This document shows, one piece after another, positions 45,813-54,967 of a stretch of 64,000 nucleotides of DNA. The first letter of the stretch is position 1; each line of letters starts with the position of its first letter. A program made the translations under genes and the position numbers. Source of the DNA: Marinobacterium iners DSM 11526 (GTDB taxonomy: Bacteria; Pseudomonadota; Gammaproteobacteria; Pseudomonadales; Balneatricaceae). Location: positions 1 to 64,000 of the forward strand of contig NZ_FNRJ01000009.1 of NCBI RefSeq assembly GCF_900107855.1, in the 5' to 3' direction. The notes beneath the pieces were generated by a model. The model was given only the letters and a program-made list of their open reading frames with translations. It had not been told where the DNA came from and made no database searches.

Positions 45813-46355
45813 TCAAAGAACAGCTTCAATTGCCTTTCTAAGTTTGTCGCTGTCAGGGGATGTCATGCTGGAAAACGCCGCCGTGACTTTGCCATCACGA
45901 TCGATCACGTACTTGTAGAAGTTCCAGCGCGGCGGGGTGTCACTCTGGCGGGCAATCTCGCGAAAGATGGGGTGAGCATTGTCGCCTTTGACGTGAATCG
46001 GGCTGAACATGTCGAAGGTCACGCCGAAGTTGACGAAGCAGACCTCGGCGCTTTTTTCCTCGTTTTTGGCTTCCTGATTGAAATCATCCGACGGAAAGCC
46101 AACCACCATCAATCCCTGATCCTTGTAGCGCTGATGCAGCGCTTCCAATCCTTCAAACTGGCCGGTAAAGCCGCAGAAGCTGGCAGTGTTGATCACCAGC
46201 ATGGGCTTTCCGGCAAAGCGCTCGCGCAGGTCGACTACTTCGGCTGAATGCAGTCGTTTAAGTTGGTGGTGATAGAGCGCATCGGTGTTGGGCTCTGAAG
46301 CCGAAGCGGAATGTCCGAACAGCAGGGCACACAGGGTTGTCAGTAAACGTTTCAT
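45813..46355 (-). CDS. Periplasmic glutathione peroxidase-like protein
   Basis: A 180-residue thioredoxin-fold peroxidase with a signal peptide (to about residue 20, ASAS), so it should be exported. The peroxidatic Cys61 lies in [15 protein letters not shown]. The usual FPCNQF motif reads FPSDDF, so the resolving Cys and the catalytic Gln are replaced, and [12 protein letters not shown] keeps the Trp-Asn pair. Activity with thioredoxin or glutathione is uncertain. GGAG precedes the ATG by six bases. It follows metY on the same strand by 58 nt. Confidence 0.85.
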   Translation of the reverse strand: MKRLLTTLCALLFGHSASASEPNTDALYHHQLKRLHSAEVVDLRERFAGKPMLVINTASFCGFTGQFEGLEALHQRYKDQGLMVVGFPSDDFNQEAKNEEKSAEVCFVNFGVTFDMFSPIHVKGDNAHPIFREIARQSDTPPRWNFYKYVIDRDGKVTAAFSSMTSPDSDKLRKAIEAVL

Positions 46356-46413
46356 TTTGTTCTCCGTTTTCGACTGTTACGCATGCCCCGGCTGTACGGT
46401 TCAGAGTGTCAGA

Positions 46414-47691
46414 TCAGTTGTGGGCCTGAGCCAGAGCCTGATCCAGATCGGCGATCAAGTCATCAACGTGCTCGATGCCGATTGACAGGCGTACCATTTC
46501 CGGTGAAACGCCGGCGGATTTCAGTTCCTCGTCATTTAGCTGGCGATGCGTGGTCTCGGCCGGAATGGAGGCCAGCGACTTGCAGTCACCGATGTTCACC
46601 AGGCGCAGGAAGATCTGCAGAGCGTCATAGAACTTGCGCGTACCTTCGCGGCCTGAGTTGAGACCAAAGCTGAGAATACCGGATGCCTTGCCGTCCATGT
46701 ACTTCTGCGCCAGGGCGTAATCCTTGTGGCTAGGCAGGCCAGCATAGTTCACCCAAGTGACGTCTGGATGGTTCTCAAGGTATTCGGCCACCTTCTGTGT
46801 GTTCTCACAGATGCGCTCCATGCGCAGGGAAAGGGTTTCCAGACCCTGCAGCAACATAAAGGCGTTCATCGGTGACAGGGCTGCCCCCATATTACGCAGC
46901 GGCACCACACGGGCGCGGCCGATAAAGGCGGCCGGGCCGAATGCTTCGGTGTAGACCACGCCATGGTAGGATACATCCGGCTGGTTCAGCAGCGGGAAGC
47001 GCTCCTTGTTCTCGGCCCAGGGGAATTTGCCGGAATCGACAATCACGCCGCCGATGGTGGTACCGTGGCCACCGATATATTTGGTGGCGGCGGTCACGAT
47101 GATGTCGGCACCCTGTTCAATTGGGCGCCACAGTGACGGGCTGGGGACGGTGTTGTCCACCACCAGCGGTACACCGTGACGGTGAGCGATTTCGGCCATC
47201 TTTTCGATGTCGGCGATGCCGCCGGAAGGGTTGCCGACCGATTCGCAGTAGATCGCCTTGGTACGGGCATCGATCTTGCTTTCCAGTCCGGCGAAATCAT
47301 CCTTGTTGACGAAGCGCACTTCGATACCCTGACGCGGCAGTGTGTGCGCAAACAGGTTGTAGGTGCCGCCGTACAGTTCGCTGGTCGATACGATGTTGTC
47401 ACCCACTTCGGCCAGTGTCTGCACTGTGTAGGTGATGGCCGCCATGCCGGATGCAACAGCCAGCCCCGCGATTCCGCCTTCCAGTGCAGCGACACGCTTT
47501 TCCAGCACATCGTTGGTGGGGTTCATGATACGGGTGTAGATGTTACCAGGCACCTTAAGGTCGAACAGGTCGGCACCGTGCTGGGCATCATCGAATGCAT
47601 AGGAGGTGGTCTGGTAGATGGGTACGGCCGCCGACTTGGTGGTCGGGTCAGTCTCATAACCTGCATGCAGAGCGAGTGTTTCCAGTTTCAT
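46414..47691 (-). CDS. metY: O-acetylhomoserine aminocarboxypropyltransferase (MetY)
   Basis: A PLP enzyme (425 residues) that makes homocysteine from O-acetylhomoserine and sulfide. The MetY-type start MKLETLALHAGYETDP, the YTRIMNPTNDVLEKR substrate loop, NTVPSPSLWRP, and the PLP-lysine segment TAATKYIGGHGT are present. Start at ATG 47691 (AGGA 9 nt upstream) is preferred over the in-frame upstream codons to 47757, which are proline-rich and atypical. It is transcribed divergently from radA and upstream of the peroxidase gene. Confidence 0.93.
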   Translation of the reverse strand: MKLETLALHAGYETDPTTKSAAVPIYQTTSYAFDDAQHGADLFDLKVPGNIYTRIMNPTNDVLEKRVAALEGGIAGLAVASGMAAITYTVQTLAEVGDNIVSTSELYGGTYNLFAHTLPRQGIEVRFVNKDDFAGLESKIDARTKAIYCESVGNPSGGIADIEKMAEIAHRHGVPLVVDNTVPSPSLWRPIEQGADIIVTAATKYIGGHGTTIGGVIVDSGKFPWAENKERFPLLNQPDVSYHGVVYTEAFGPAAFIGRARVVPLRNMGAALSPMNAFMLLQGLETLSLRMERICENTQKVAEYLENHPDVTWVNYAGLPSHKDYALAQKYMDGKASGILSFGLNSGREGTRKFYDALQIFLRLVNIGDCKSLASIPAETTHRQLNDEELKSAGVSPEMVRLSIGIEHVDDLIADLDQALAQAHN

Positions 47692-47719
47692 TGGGATTGG
47701 TTCCTTGTTGTTTTGATCC

Positions 47720-47773
47720 GGCGGTGGTGTTCGGGGGCCGAGGCTGACCCGAGACACCGCCGCTTGCTACAAT
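47720..47773. promoter_or_regulatory. Divergent metY/radA intergenic hairpin and radA promoter
   Basis: GGCGGTG (47720-47726) pairs with CACCGCC (47755-47761), with further TCGGG/CCCGA pairing inside. CTGACC (47744-47749) and TACAAT (47768-47773), 18 nt apart, are a plausible radA promoter. The hairpin would be transcribed with metY (minus). No known SAM or SAH riboswitch motif was recognised. Confidence 0.4.
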
Positions 47774-47829
47774 CGAGTCCACGTGAACAGATGCTCAGTG
47801 TAAACCCTAACGCTTCAGGAGACACCCCG

Positions 47830-49203
47830 ATGGCCAAACCGAAAACCGCCTTTGTCTGCAATGATTGCGGCGCCGACTACCGCAAGTGGCAGGGGCAGTG
47901 CAACGCCTGCGGGGCCTGGAACACCATTACGGAAGTGCGTTTAGGCTCTGATGCCGGTGGTGCCCGCAGCAATCGGTTTGAGGGGTATGCCGGAGGTGCC
48001 GGCAAGCAGAAAAAGGTGGTCAGCCTCAGTGAGGTGGCGCTGGAAGAGATGCCGCGTTTTTCCAGTGGCAGCAGTGAACTGGATCGGGTGCTGGGGGGCG
48101 GCCTGGTGCCGGGCTCGGCAGTGTTGATCGGGGGCCACCCCGGTGCGGGCAAGAGTACCCTGCTGCTGCAGACCATGTGCCATCTGGTGGCGCAGATGCC
48201 CGCGCTGTACATCACCGGTGAGGAGTCGTTGCAACAGGTGGCGATGCGCGCGGCACGACTCGGGTTGAAAGCAGACCAGTTGCAGATGCTGTCGGAAACC
48301 TCGGTAGAAACCATTTGTGACCTGGCCAATGAATTGCAGCCAAAGGTGATGGTGATCGACTCCATTCAGGTGATGCATGTGACCGATGTACAATCGGCAC
48401 CGGGCTCGGTATCACAGGTACGCGAAAGCGCTGCGTTTCTGACCCGCTACGCCAAGCAAACTGGTACCGTGCTGTTCCTGGTCGGTCATGTGACCAAAGA
48501 CGGCTCGCTGGCTGGCCCCAAGGTGCTGGAGCACATGATCGACTGTTCGTTGCAGCTGGAGGGATCATCCGATAGCCGCTTCCGTACGCTTCGCAGCCAC
48601 AAGAACCGTTTCGGAGCCGTCAACGAGCTGGGCGTGTTCGCCATGATGGAAAACGGCCTCAAAGAGGTGAAGAACCCCAGCTCCATTTTCCTTAGCCGTG
48701 GCAGCGAGCCCAGCCCCGGCAGTGTGGTGATGGTAGTGTGGGAAGGAACTCGCCCGCTCCTAGTAGAGCTGCAGGCGCTGGTGGATACTTCGCATCTGTC
48801 CAACCCGCGCCGCGTGGCCGTAGGCCTTGAGCAGAACCGGCTGGCTATGCTGCTGGCGGTGCTCAACCGGCATGGTGGCTTGATGACCGGCGATCAGGAT
48901 GTATTCGTCAATGTGGTGGGTGGGGTCAAGGTGCTGGAGACCAGTGCTGACCTGGCGCTGTTGCTGGCGATTGTGTCCAGTTTCCGTGATCGGCCGCTGT
49001 CACAGGAGTTGATGGTGTTTGGCGAAGTGGGGCTGTCCGGCGAGATTCGACCGGTGCCCAATGGTCAGGAGCGAATTCGTGAAGCGGCCAAGCATGGTTT
49101 CAAGCGAGCGATCGTGCCGTTGGCGAATGTGCCGCGTGAGCCGCTCAGTGGTATGGAAGTGGTCGGGGTCAAAACCCTGTCGGAAGCGCTGGATGCGATC
49201 TGA
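47830..49203 (+). CDS. radA: DNA repair protein RadA
   Basis: A 457-residue RecA-like helicase that drives branch migration in recombination. It has the N-terminal zinc finger (Cys10, Cys13, Cys24, Cys27), Walker A GGHPGAGKST near residue 100, the RadA-specific KNRFG motif (SHKNRFGAVNELG) and a Lon-protease-like C-terminal domain. CAGGAG lies 8 nt before the ATG at 47830. Its stop shares the palindrome TGATCA (49201-49206) with the convergent PilZ gene. Confidence 0.96.
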   Translation: MAKPKTAFVCNDCGADYRKWQGQCNACGAWNTITEVRLGSDAGGARSNRFEGYAGGAGKQKKVVSLSEVALEEMPRFSSGSSELDRVLGGGLVPGSAVLIGGHPGAGKSTLLLQTMCHLVAQMPALYITGEESLQQVAMRAARLGLKADQLQMLSETSVETICDLANELQPKVMVIDSIQVMHVTDVQSAPGSVSQVRESAAFLTRYAKQTGTVLFLVGHVTKDGSLAGPKVLEHMIDCSLQLEGSSDSRFRTLRSHKNRFGAVNELGVFAMMENGLKEVKNPSSIFLSRGSEPSPGSVVMVVWEGTRPLLVELQALVDTSHLSNPRRVAVGLEQNRLAMLLAVLNRHGGLMTGDQDVFVNVVGGVKVLETSADLALLLAIVSSFRDRPLSQELMVFGEVGLSGEIRPVPNGQERIREAAKHGFKRAIVPLANVPREPLSGMEVVGVKTLSEALDAI

Positions 49204-49587
49204 TCAGACCTGAGCGCTCTCGTCATCCGACAGCAGCTGCTCCAGCTCACGTTCCAGCAGTGCTTCGTCCCCCAGGTTCAATTCAACCAGGCGGCGCAGG
49301 TGGGTGATGCTGTCGATCTCCATCTCGCCGGCGGTGAAACCATATTGGGGGGGCTGAGAGTGGGTGAGTATGGCCGGAATTTCGATCAGGATGTCATTGG
49401 CAAGATACAGATGCAGCTTGACGTGGTCATTCATGCCGACAGGCAGAGGGTGGCTTGATTCAACCAGCGCGCCACGAAGGGATATGTCGACCAGCTGCAC
49501 CACGGCCGAACCCTTGTCGCTGTGCAGTTCACACTCGGCGTCAAAGGGGATGCGGGTAAAGCGGCGGCGTTCGTTGTTGGTATTCAC
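49204..49587 (-). CDS. PilZ-domain c-di-GMP-binding protein
   Basis: A 127-residue single-domain protein. The c-di-GMP motifs are visible: RRRFTRIP near residues 7-14 (RxxxR) and VDISLRGALVE near 33-43 (D/NxSxxG). The C-terminus is acidic and helical. It is convergent with radA and diverges from a diguanylate cyclase gene across 148 bp, which suggests a linked c-di-GMP function. The targets are unknown. Confidence 0.88.
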   Translation of the reverse strand: MNTNNERRRFTRIPFDAECELHSDKGSAVVQLVDISLRGALVESSHPLPVGMNDHVKLHLYLANDILIEIPAILTHSQPPQYGFTAGEMEIDSITHLRRLVELNLGDEALLERELEQLLSDDESAQV

Positions 49588-49735
49588 GCTCGGAATCCTC
49601 GCTGATCGAAGTTACTTCAGGCATGGTATTACACTCTGTCGACATTGTGGAGCCCGGCTGCCCCAGATCAATATGACCTGTGACAGCTTCCGCTAGTCTG
49701 GCGTATCTTGTAACCGACAGTTACCGAGGCGAGGT

Positions 49736-50857
49736 ATGTTCGAAATCATGAATGATCTGCTGAGAGCGGGCCGACACTCGCGCTACTTCAACCACACACG
49801 CAGTCATCATCTGTTCACGCGTGTAAGGCTGATCGCCTGGATGTTAATGGTGCTGCAAAGCGGCTGGATTTTGATCGACTGGCTGCTCCTGCCTGAAGCG
49901 GTCAGTAGCACCATCGCCTATGGCCGCCTTGCTGCCAGCGCGTGCTGCCTTCTGTTGGGCCTCTGGTTCTCTCATCCATATAGACTCGAAATATCGCTCA
50001 TTCGTCTGTTACTGCTGGTACTTGTACTGACGGTGTTTCAGACCTGGAGCAATATGGTGCTGTTGCAGCAAGGGTTTGCGTCTGAGGTATTGGCCGGGTA
50101 CGCCTTTTTCCCCTTCATGATCATGACCATGTTGGCGATATTCCCGCTGACGATGTTCGAAGTGGCCGGGTTTGCCATCTTTGTGCTGTTGGTGGAACTG
50201 GTAACCCAGCTCTGGACCGGTAAGTTCGGCCTGGTGCCGGGGCTCAACGATCTGTGGCTGTTGGCGGTGCTGGGGCTTATTGCCGGTTGGGCTTCTGTGA
50301 ACCAGCTCAGCATGTTGCTGATCCTGTACCGGCAGGCTACACGTGACCCCCTCACCGGGCTGGCCAACCGACGTCAGGTAATGGAGCAGTTGGACGGCGA
50401 CATTGAAGAGGCACATACACATCGTACGCCTCTGACGGTGATGCTGTTTGACCTGGACAAGTTCAAGAGCTTCAACGACAACCACGGCCATGCTGCTGGG
50501 GACATTGTGTTAAAGCAATTTGCCCGTATTTTGAAGGATCACGCCAAACGCAAAACTGATCTGGCCGGGCGTTTTGGGGGTGAGGAGTTTCTGTTGACGC
50601 TGCCAGAGACTGATCAGAATCAGGCAATATCGCTGGCAGAGCAGATTCGCACTGCCTGTCATCAGACCCGGTTGAAAGTGCCTACCGGGGAGGAGGTGAG
50701 TTTTACCACCAGTATTGGTATTGCCACCCTTATCGAGGGGGAGGATCGCTCGGGTCTGCTGCAACGAGCGGATGAAGCCCTGTATCAGGCCAAGGACTCG
50801 GGGCGTGACCGTTATTGTCTGGCGGGTGATGCAGCCGAACCCAGCCAGAATGACTGA
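49736..50857 (+). CDS. Membrane-bound diguanylate cyclase (GGDEF)
   Basis: A 373-residue protein with about six hydrophobic helices (roughly residues 30-195) and a C-terminal GGDEF domain. The active-site motif is RFGGEEF, and an inhibitory I-site RKTD sits five residues before it; the preceding DLDKFKSFNDNHGHAAGD block binds GTP. It should make c-di-GMP with product inhibition. A PilZ protein is encoded divergently next to it. The signal for its membrane part is unknown. Confidence 0.93.
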   Translation: MFEIMNDLLRAGRHSRYFNHTRSHHLFTRVRLIAWMLMVLQSGWILIDWLLLPEAVSSTIAYGRLAASACCLLLGLWFSHPYRLEISLIRLLLLVLVLTVFQTWSNMVLLQQGFASEVLAGYAFFPFMIMTMLAIFPLTMFEVAGFAIFVLLVELVTQLWTGKFGLVPGLNDLWLLAVLGLIAGWASVNQLSMLLILYRQATRDPLTGLANRRQVMEQLDGDIEEAHTHRTPLTVMLFDLDKFKSFNDNHGHAAGDIVLKQFARILKDHAKRKTDLAGRFGGEEFLLTLPETDQNQAISLAEQIRTACHQTRLKVPTGEEVSFTTSIGIATLIEGEDRSGLLQRADEALYQAKDSGRDRYCLAGDAAEPSQND

Positions 50858-50890
50858 TCTTCGGCGCTGAACCGAAGCGCTGCCATAACG

Positions 50891-50931
50891 AAAAAGGGCC
50901 GCTGACAGATTTTCTGACAGTGGCCCTTTTT
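50891..50931. terminator. Bidirectional intrinsic terminator
   Basis: AAAAAGGGCC (50891-50900) pairs with GGCCCTTTTT (50922-50931), extended by an eight-pair inner stem with one mismatch and one wobble. T runs lie on both strands, serving the cyclase (+) and ettA (-). Confidence 0.92.
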
Positions 50932-50945
50932 GTATCAGAAGTGGA

Positions 50946-52604
50946 TCAGCTCATGCGGCGGTACTTGATCCGCTCTGGCTGATGATCCTTACCGAAACGG
51001 CGCTTGTAGTCCTCGGCGTATTCGCTGTAGTTGCCCTCGAAGAACTCCACGTTGGAGTCGCCTTCATAAGCGATGATGTGAGTACAGATACGGTCGAGGA
51101 ACCAGCGGTCGTGCGAAATCACCACGGCGCAGCCCGGGAAGGCCAGCAGTGCTTCTTCCAGTGCACGCAGGGTTTCGATATCCAGATCGTTGGTTGGTTC
51201 GTCCAGCAGCAGTACGTTGCCGCCTTCCTTCAACAGCTTGGCCATGTGCAGACGGTTGCGCTCGCCACCGGACAGGTCCTTGACGAATTTCTGCTGGTCA
51301 GAGCCCTTGAAGTTGAAGCGTCCGCAGTAGGCACGGGCCGGGGTCTGGTAGTTGCCCACGGTGATGATGTCCTGACCGTCGGAGATCTCCTGGAACACGG
51401 TGTTGTTGCCGTTCAGTTCACGCGACTGGTTAACGTAGGACAGCTGCACGGTGGAGCCGATCTCGATCTCGCCGGAATCCGGTTTCTCTTCCCCGGTCAG
51501 CATGCGGAACAGAGTTGATTTACCGGCACCGTTGGGACCGATAATACCGACAATGGCACCCGGCGGGATGGCCAGGTTCAGGTTCTCGAACAGCAGCTTG
51601 TCGCCGTAGGACTTGGTGACGTTGTGCAACTCTATCACTTTGTCACCGAGGCGTGGCCCCGGCGGAATGTAGATCTCCTGGGTTTCGTTACGCTGCTGGA
51701 ATTCACGGGAGTTCATCTCTTCGAATGCTTTCAGACGCGCCTTGGACTTGGTCTGACGGCCTTTGGCTCCCTGGCGTACCCACTCCAGTTCGGCTTTCAT
51801 CGCTTTGCGGTGAGACGCTTCAGACTTGGCCTCTTGTTCCAAACGGGCTTCTTTCTGCTCCAGCCAGCTGGAGTAGTTGCCTTCCCAGGGGATGCCGTGG
51901 CCACGGTCCAGTTCCAGAATCCAGCCAGCGGCGTTGTCGAGGAAGTAACGGTCGTGGGTGATCGCCACCACGGTACCGGTGTATTCCTGCAGGAAGCGTT
52001 CGATCCAGGCGATCGACTCGGCATCCAGGTGGTTGGTCGGCTCGTCCAGCAGCAGCATGTCTGGGTGGTCCAGCAGCAGGCGGCACAGGGCCACACGGCG
52101 GCGTTCGCCGCCGGACAGGTGCTCGATCTTGGCGTCCCAAGAGGGCAGGCGCATGGCGTCGGCGGCGCGTTCCAGTGCTTGATCCAGGTTGTGGCCGTCC
52201 TTCGCAGTGATCAGGTTTTCCAGTTCGGCCTGCTTCTTGGCCAAAGCATCAAAGTCCGCATCCGGGTCGGCGTAGGCGGCATAGACCTGATCCAGCTCGG
52301 TCAGTGCGTTCTTTACATCCGATACGGCCTCTTCGATCACTTCGCGCACGGTCTTGCTGTCGTCCAGCTCCGGCTCCTGCGGCAGGTAACCCACTTTCAT
52401 GTTGGGCATGGGGCGCGCTTCGCCGGTGTAGTCCTTGTCGACACCCGCCATGATCCGCAGCAGGGTGGATTTACCGGCACCGTTCAGGCCAAGCACACCG
52501 ATCTTGGCGCCGGGGAAGAAGGACAGAGAGATATCCTTGAGGATTTCACGCTTGGGCGGTACCACTTTGCCCACTCGGTTCATCGTAAATACGTACTGAG
52601 CCAT
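50946..52604 (-). CDS. ettA: Energy-dependent translational throttle protein EttA (ABC-F)
   Basis: A 552-residue cytosolic ABC-F ATPase that binds the ribosomal E site and gates the first peptide bond according to energy charge. Two ATPase domains are visible: GLNGAGKST near residue 39 with LSGGERRRVALCRLLL and LLLDEPTNHLD, and GPNGAGKST near residue 357 with LSGGERNRLHMAKLL and LLLDEPTNDLD. The linker between them (about 245-320, charged) is the P-site tRNA interaction motif typical of ABC-F. Start at ATG 52604; an upstream TTG at 52607 is unlikely. An intrinsic terminator lies in its own leader. Confidence 0.94.
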   Translation of the reverse strand: MAQYVFTMNRVGKVVPPKREILKDISLSFFPGAKIGVLGLNGAGKSTLLRIMAGVDKDYTGEARPMPNMKVGYLPQEPELDDSKTVREVIEEAVSDVKNALTELDQVYAAYADPDADFDALAKKQAELENLITAKDGHNLDQALERAADAMRLPSWDAKIEHLSGGERRRVALCRLLLDHPDMLLLDEPTNHLDAESIAWIERFLQEYTGTVVAITHDRYFLDNAAGWILELDRGHGIPWEGNYSSWLEQKEARLEQEAKSEASHRKAMKAELEWVRQGAKGRQTKSKARLKAFEEMNSREFQQRNETQEIYIPPGPRLGDKVIELHNVTKSYGDKLLFENLNLAIPPGAIVGIIGPNGAGKSTLFRMLTGEEKPDSGEIEIGSTVQLSYVNQSRELNGNNTVFQEISDGQDIITVGNYQTPARAYCGRFNFKGSDQQKFVKDLSGGERNRLHMAKLLKEGGNVLLLDEPTNDLDIETLRALEEALLAFPGCAVVISHDRWFLDRICTHIIAYEGDSNVEFFEGNYSEYAEDYKRRFGKDHQPERIKYRRMS

Positions 52605-52627
52605 CAATATGCCTGTAGATTGGGGTT

Positions 52628-52655
52628 AAAAAACAGCCAAGATTCTACTCTTGGC
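52628..52655 (-). terminator. Intrinsic terminator in the ettA leader (minus strand)
   Basis: On the minus strand GCCAAGA (52655-52649) pairs with TCTTGGC (52642-52636) around a 6-nt loop, followed by TG and a run of six T residues (52633-52628). It ends 24 nt before the ettA ATG. If transcription starts upstream of it, ettA expression would need read-through, as in attenuation. Confidence 0.6.
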
Positions 52656-52689
52656 GCAGGGGGAATGCCATGCTGAGGACTTTTCCCTA

Positions 52690-52718
52690 TTGGCAAACAA
52701 TAGTGCCTGGGATAGGAT
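52690..52718 (+). promoter_or_regulatory. Candidate promoter of the DUF4234 gene
   Basis: TTGGCA (52690-52695) and TAGGAT (52713-52718) are 17 nt apart, 5 of 6 and 4 of 6 matches. The start of the next gene is about 60 nt downstream. Confidence 0.45.
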
Positions 52719-52779
52719 TCGTGCCAAGCTTGGATGGCCTCATGCAGCGAGACTCAACTGTACTTTTTAAGGAAGAATC

Positions 52780-53271
52780 ATGAACCAAGTTGTAGACAAC
52801 CCCTACGTAGCACCTGAAGCGGAACTGGAAGTCCAGCATGCCGCCGGCGACTTGTCCGCATTCACCCGTTTCAGCACTTGGGCCGTGTTAGGCCTGTCGA
52901 TCATTACTATGGGTATTTACAGTATCTACTGGCTGTACAGCCGTACCCAGCAGCTGAACAAAGTCTCCTCTGACCGCATTTCGCAGGGGTTTGTTAGCGC
53001 AGCGGTCGTGCTGTATGTCGCTAACATGGCGCTGTCGCTGGTGGTCTCCTTTGTTACCGAAGGTGCCGGTGTTTTGGCCGTAGTCAGCAGTGTGCTGAGC
53101 CTGGTCAGCTCCATCATGTTCATCGTATGGGCCTTCAAATTCCGCAACCGTCTTAACCGCGTGACTCAGAGCGCTGGTAAGCCGACTTGGTGCGGCCCGA
53201 TCCTGACCTTCTTCTTGAACGTTCTGTATCTGAACTACAAGATTAATCAGAATATCGACCAGCGCAACTAA
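52780..53271 (+). CDS. DUF4234 family membrane protein
   Basis: A 163-residue protein with about four hydrophobic helices (residues about 33-53, 72-90, 96-115, 135-150). The IITMGIYSIYWLYSRTQQLN segment is the DUF4234 signature. AAGGAAG lies 6 nt before the ATG. It is followed after 16 nt by an RDD gene, so it may belong to that operon. Function is unknown. Confidence 0.8.
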   Translation: MNQVVDNPYVAPEAELEVQHAAGDLSAFTRFSTWAVLGLSIITMGIYSIYWLYSRTQQLNKVSSDRISQGFVSAAVVLYVANMALSLVVSFVTEGAGVLAVVSSVLSLVSSIMFIVWAFKFRNRLNRVTQSAGKPTWCGPILTFFLNVLYLNYKINQNIDQRN

Positions 53272-53287
53272 GCCGGCGGTAGATCGC

Positions 53288-53983
53288 ATGCAGACATCCA
53301 GGCTGCTTGATAACCACTGCAGTGTCGAAACGCCCGAAGGTATCGATTTTGTCCAAACGATGGCCGGGCCTGTCCCCCGTATTCTGGCGTATTTGATAGA
53401 TTTCGGCTGGCGTGGGCTGGTGTATGTTGTGCTTGCGATTATCTCCGAATTTTTGGGTGGACTGGGAACAGGGCTGTTTCTGATCTTCACTTTCCTGCTG
53501 GAATGGTTTTATCCGGTCTTTTTTGAAGTGTTTAAAGGTGGCCAAACCCCAGGTAAAAAATCAATGGGGCTGCGTGTCGTGAATGAAGACTTCACCCCCA
53601 TTGGCTGGAGTGCTTCCGTGATTCGCAATTTGTTGCGCGCCGCCGACTTTCTGCCACTGTTCTATGTCGCCGGGCTTGTCAGCATGGCGCTGACCGGTCG
53701 TTTCCAGCGACTGGGTGATCTGGCAGCCGGCAGTCTGGTTGTGTACGTTGACAGTCAGCCGTCTTTCAAAATTGACGATACAATCAAGCCGATCATGCCG
53801 CAGCAGGCGCTGACGAGGGAAGAACGCCAGGGGATCATCAGTCTGACCGTAAGAAGCGGGTCGATCAGTCAATCCCGACAGGAAGAGCTGGCCGGGCTAC
53901 TGGCACCTTTGACCGGTGAACATGGGGGTGCAAGTCTCAAGCACCTGAAAGGCATGGGAGCCTGGCTGCTGGGGCGCAAGTAA
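53288..53983 (+). CDS. RDD family membrane protein
   Basis: A 231-residue protein with two to three transmembrane segments (roughly residues 40-75 and 120-145) and the RDD features RILAYLIDFGWR near 31-42 and QTPGKKSMGLRVV. The C-terminal 60 residues are charged and cytosolic. It heads a run of genes (SpoIIM, DUF4129, DUF4350, MoxR, DUF58) conserved together in many bacteria. RDD proteins may transport small solutes or ions; the actual role here is unknown. Confidence 0.82.
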   Translation: MQTSRLLDNHCSVETPEGIDFVQTMAGPVPRILAYLIDFGWRGLVYVVLAIISEFLGGLGTGLFLIFTFLLEWFYPVFFEVFKGGQTPGKKSMGLRVVNEDFTPIGWSASVIRNLLRAADFLPLFYVAGLVSMALTGRFQRLGDLAAGSLVVYVDSQPSFKIDDTIKPIMPQQALTREERQGIISLTVRSGSISQSRQEELAGLLAPLTGEHGGASLKHLKGMGAWLLGRK

Positions 53984-53995
53984 GCGGATGGAAGG

Positions 53996-54967
53996 ATGAA
54001 AGAAAAGGACTTCGAGCAGCAGCATGAGTGGCTGTGGCAGCAGTTTGAAACTCAGGTTGAGTCCTGTCTCAACGGCGGCGGCACGCCGGACGCAGCCTTT
54101 CCGGAGCGCTATCGCCAACTCTGTGGCCAGCTGTCACTGGCGCGTCAAAGAGAATATTCCGAAGGATTGGTGGCCCGTCTTAACCGACTGGTGATGCTGG
54201 GGCATCATCTGCTCTACCGACGTGATACCGGTGCCTCGATGCAGCGACTGGGACAGGCGTTGGCCGAATTTGTCGCCGCCTTAAGGCGGCATCGTCGCTA
54301 TCTGCTCTGCTCGGCGTTGCTGTTTATTCTGCCCGCGCTGGTAATGGGCGCTGGCTCCTATCTGAGTGAAACTTTCACCTACAGTCTGATTTCGACCGAA
54401 CAGGCGGCCGAATTGGAGTCCATGTATGATCCGGCCAACGAACGCTTGGGGCCGGAACGAGATGCAGAAACCGATCTGGCCATGTTTGGCTACTACATCA
54501 GTCATAACATCGGTATTGCCTTTCAGGCATTCGCCGGAGGCATGTTTTTCGGTCTGGGGACTGTATTGATCGTGCTCCATAACGGGCTTTATCTGGGAGC
54601 CGTGGCCGGTTACCTGACCCGTGCCGGGTTTGCCATTACCTTTTATCCCTTCGTGATCGGGCATGGAGCTTTTGAACTGACCGCAATCGTCATTTGTGGT
54701 GCGGCCGGGCTGATGATCGGACATGCCCTGATTCATCCGGGTCGCTGGCGGCGACTGGACGCCTTGCGCCGGGCAGCGGCGGAAGCGGTCAAGTTGATGT
54801 ACGGCGCGATGTTTATGCTTTTTGTAGCTGCTTTTCTGGAAGCCTTTTGGTCGTCCAGCAGTACCCTGCCGGTGGCGGTCAAACTCGGGACAGGCGCTTT
54901 GCTTTGGCTGTTTGTGCTCTGGTTCTGCTTCTTCTCGAACTTAGGGGGGCGCCGTGAATCTGTCTGA
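53996..54967 (+). CDS. SpoIIM/DUF95-like integral membrane protein
   Basis: A 323-residue protein with a cytosolic N-terminal region (about 1-95) and about five membrane helices from residue 100 on. GYYISHNIGIAFQAFAGG, VLIVLHNGLYLGAVAGYLTRAG and VIGHGAFELTAIVICGAAGL are the conserved blocks of the stage II sporulation protein M family, which also occurs in non-sporulating bacteria. The next gene starts inside its end (14-base overlap). Confidence 0.85.
   Translation: MKEKDFEQQHEWLWQQFETQVESCLNGGGTPDAAFPERYRQLCGQLSLARQREYSEGLVARLNRLVMLGHHLLYRRDTGASMQRLGQALAEFVAALRRHRRYLLCSALLFILPALVMGAGSYLSETFTYSLISTEQAAELESMYDPANERLGPERDAETDLAMFGYYISHNIGIAFQAFAGGMFFGLGTVLIVLHNGLYLGAVAGYLTRAGFAITFYPFVIGHGAFELTAIVICGAAGLMIGHALIHPGRWRRLDALRRAAAEAVKLMYGAMFMLFVAAFLEAFWSSSSTLPVAVKLGTGALLWLFVLWFCFFSNLGGRRESV

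Noticed and set aside
47692-47829. SAM or SAH riboswitch upstream of metY.
   Set aside because: A GC-rich hairpin exists but none of the conserved sequence segments of those riboswitches could be recognised.
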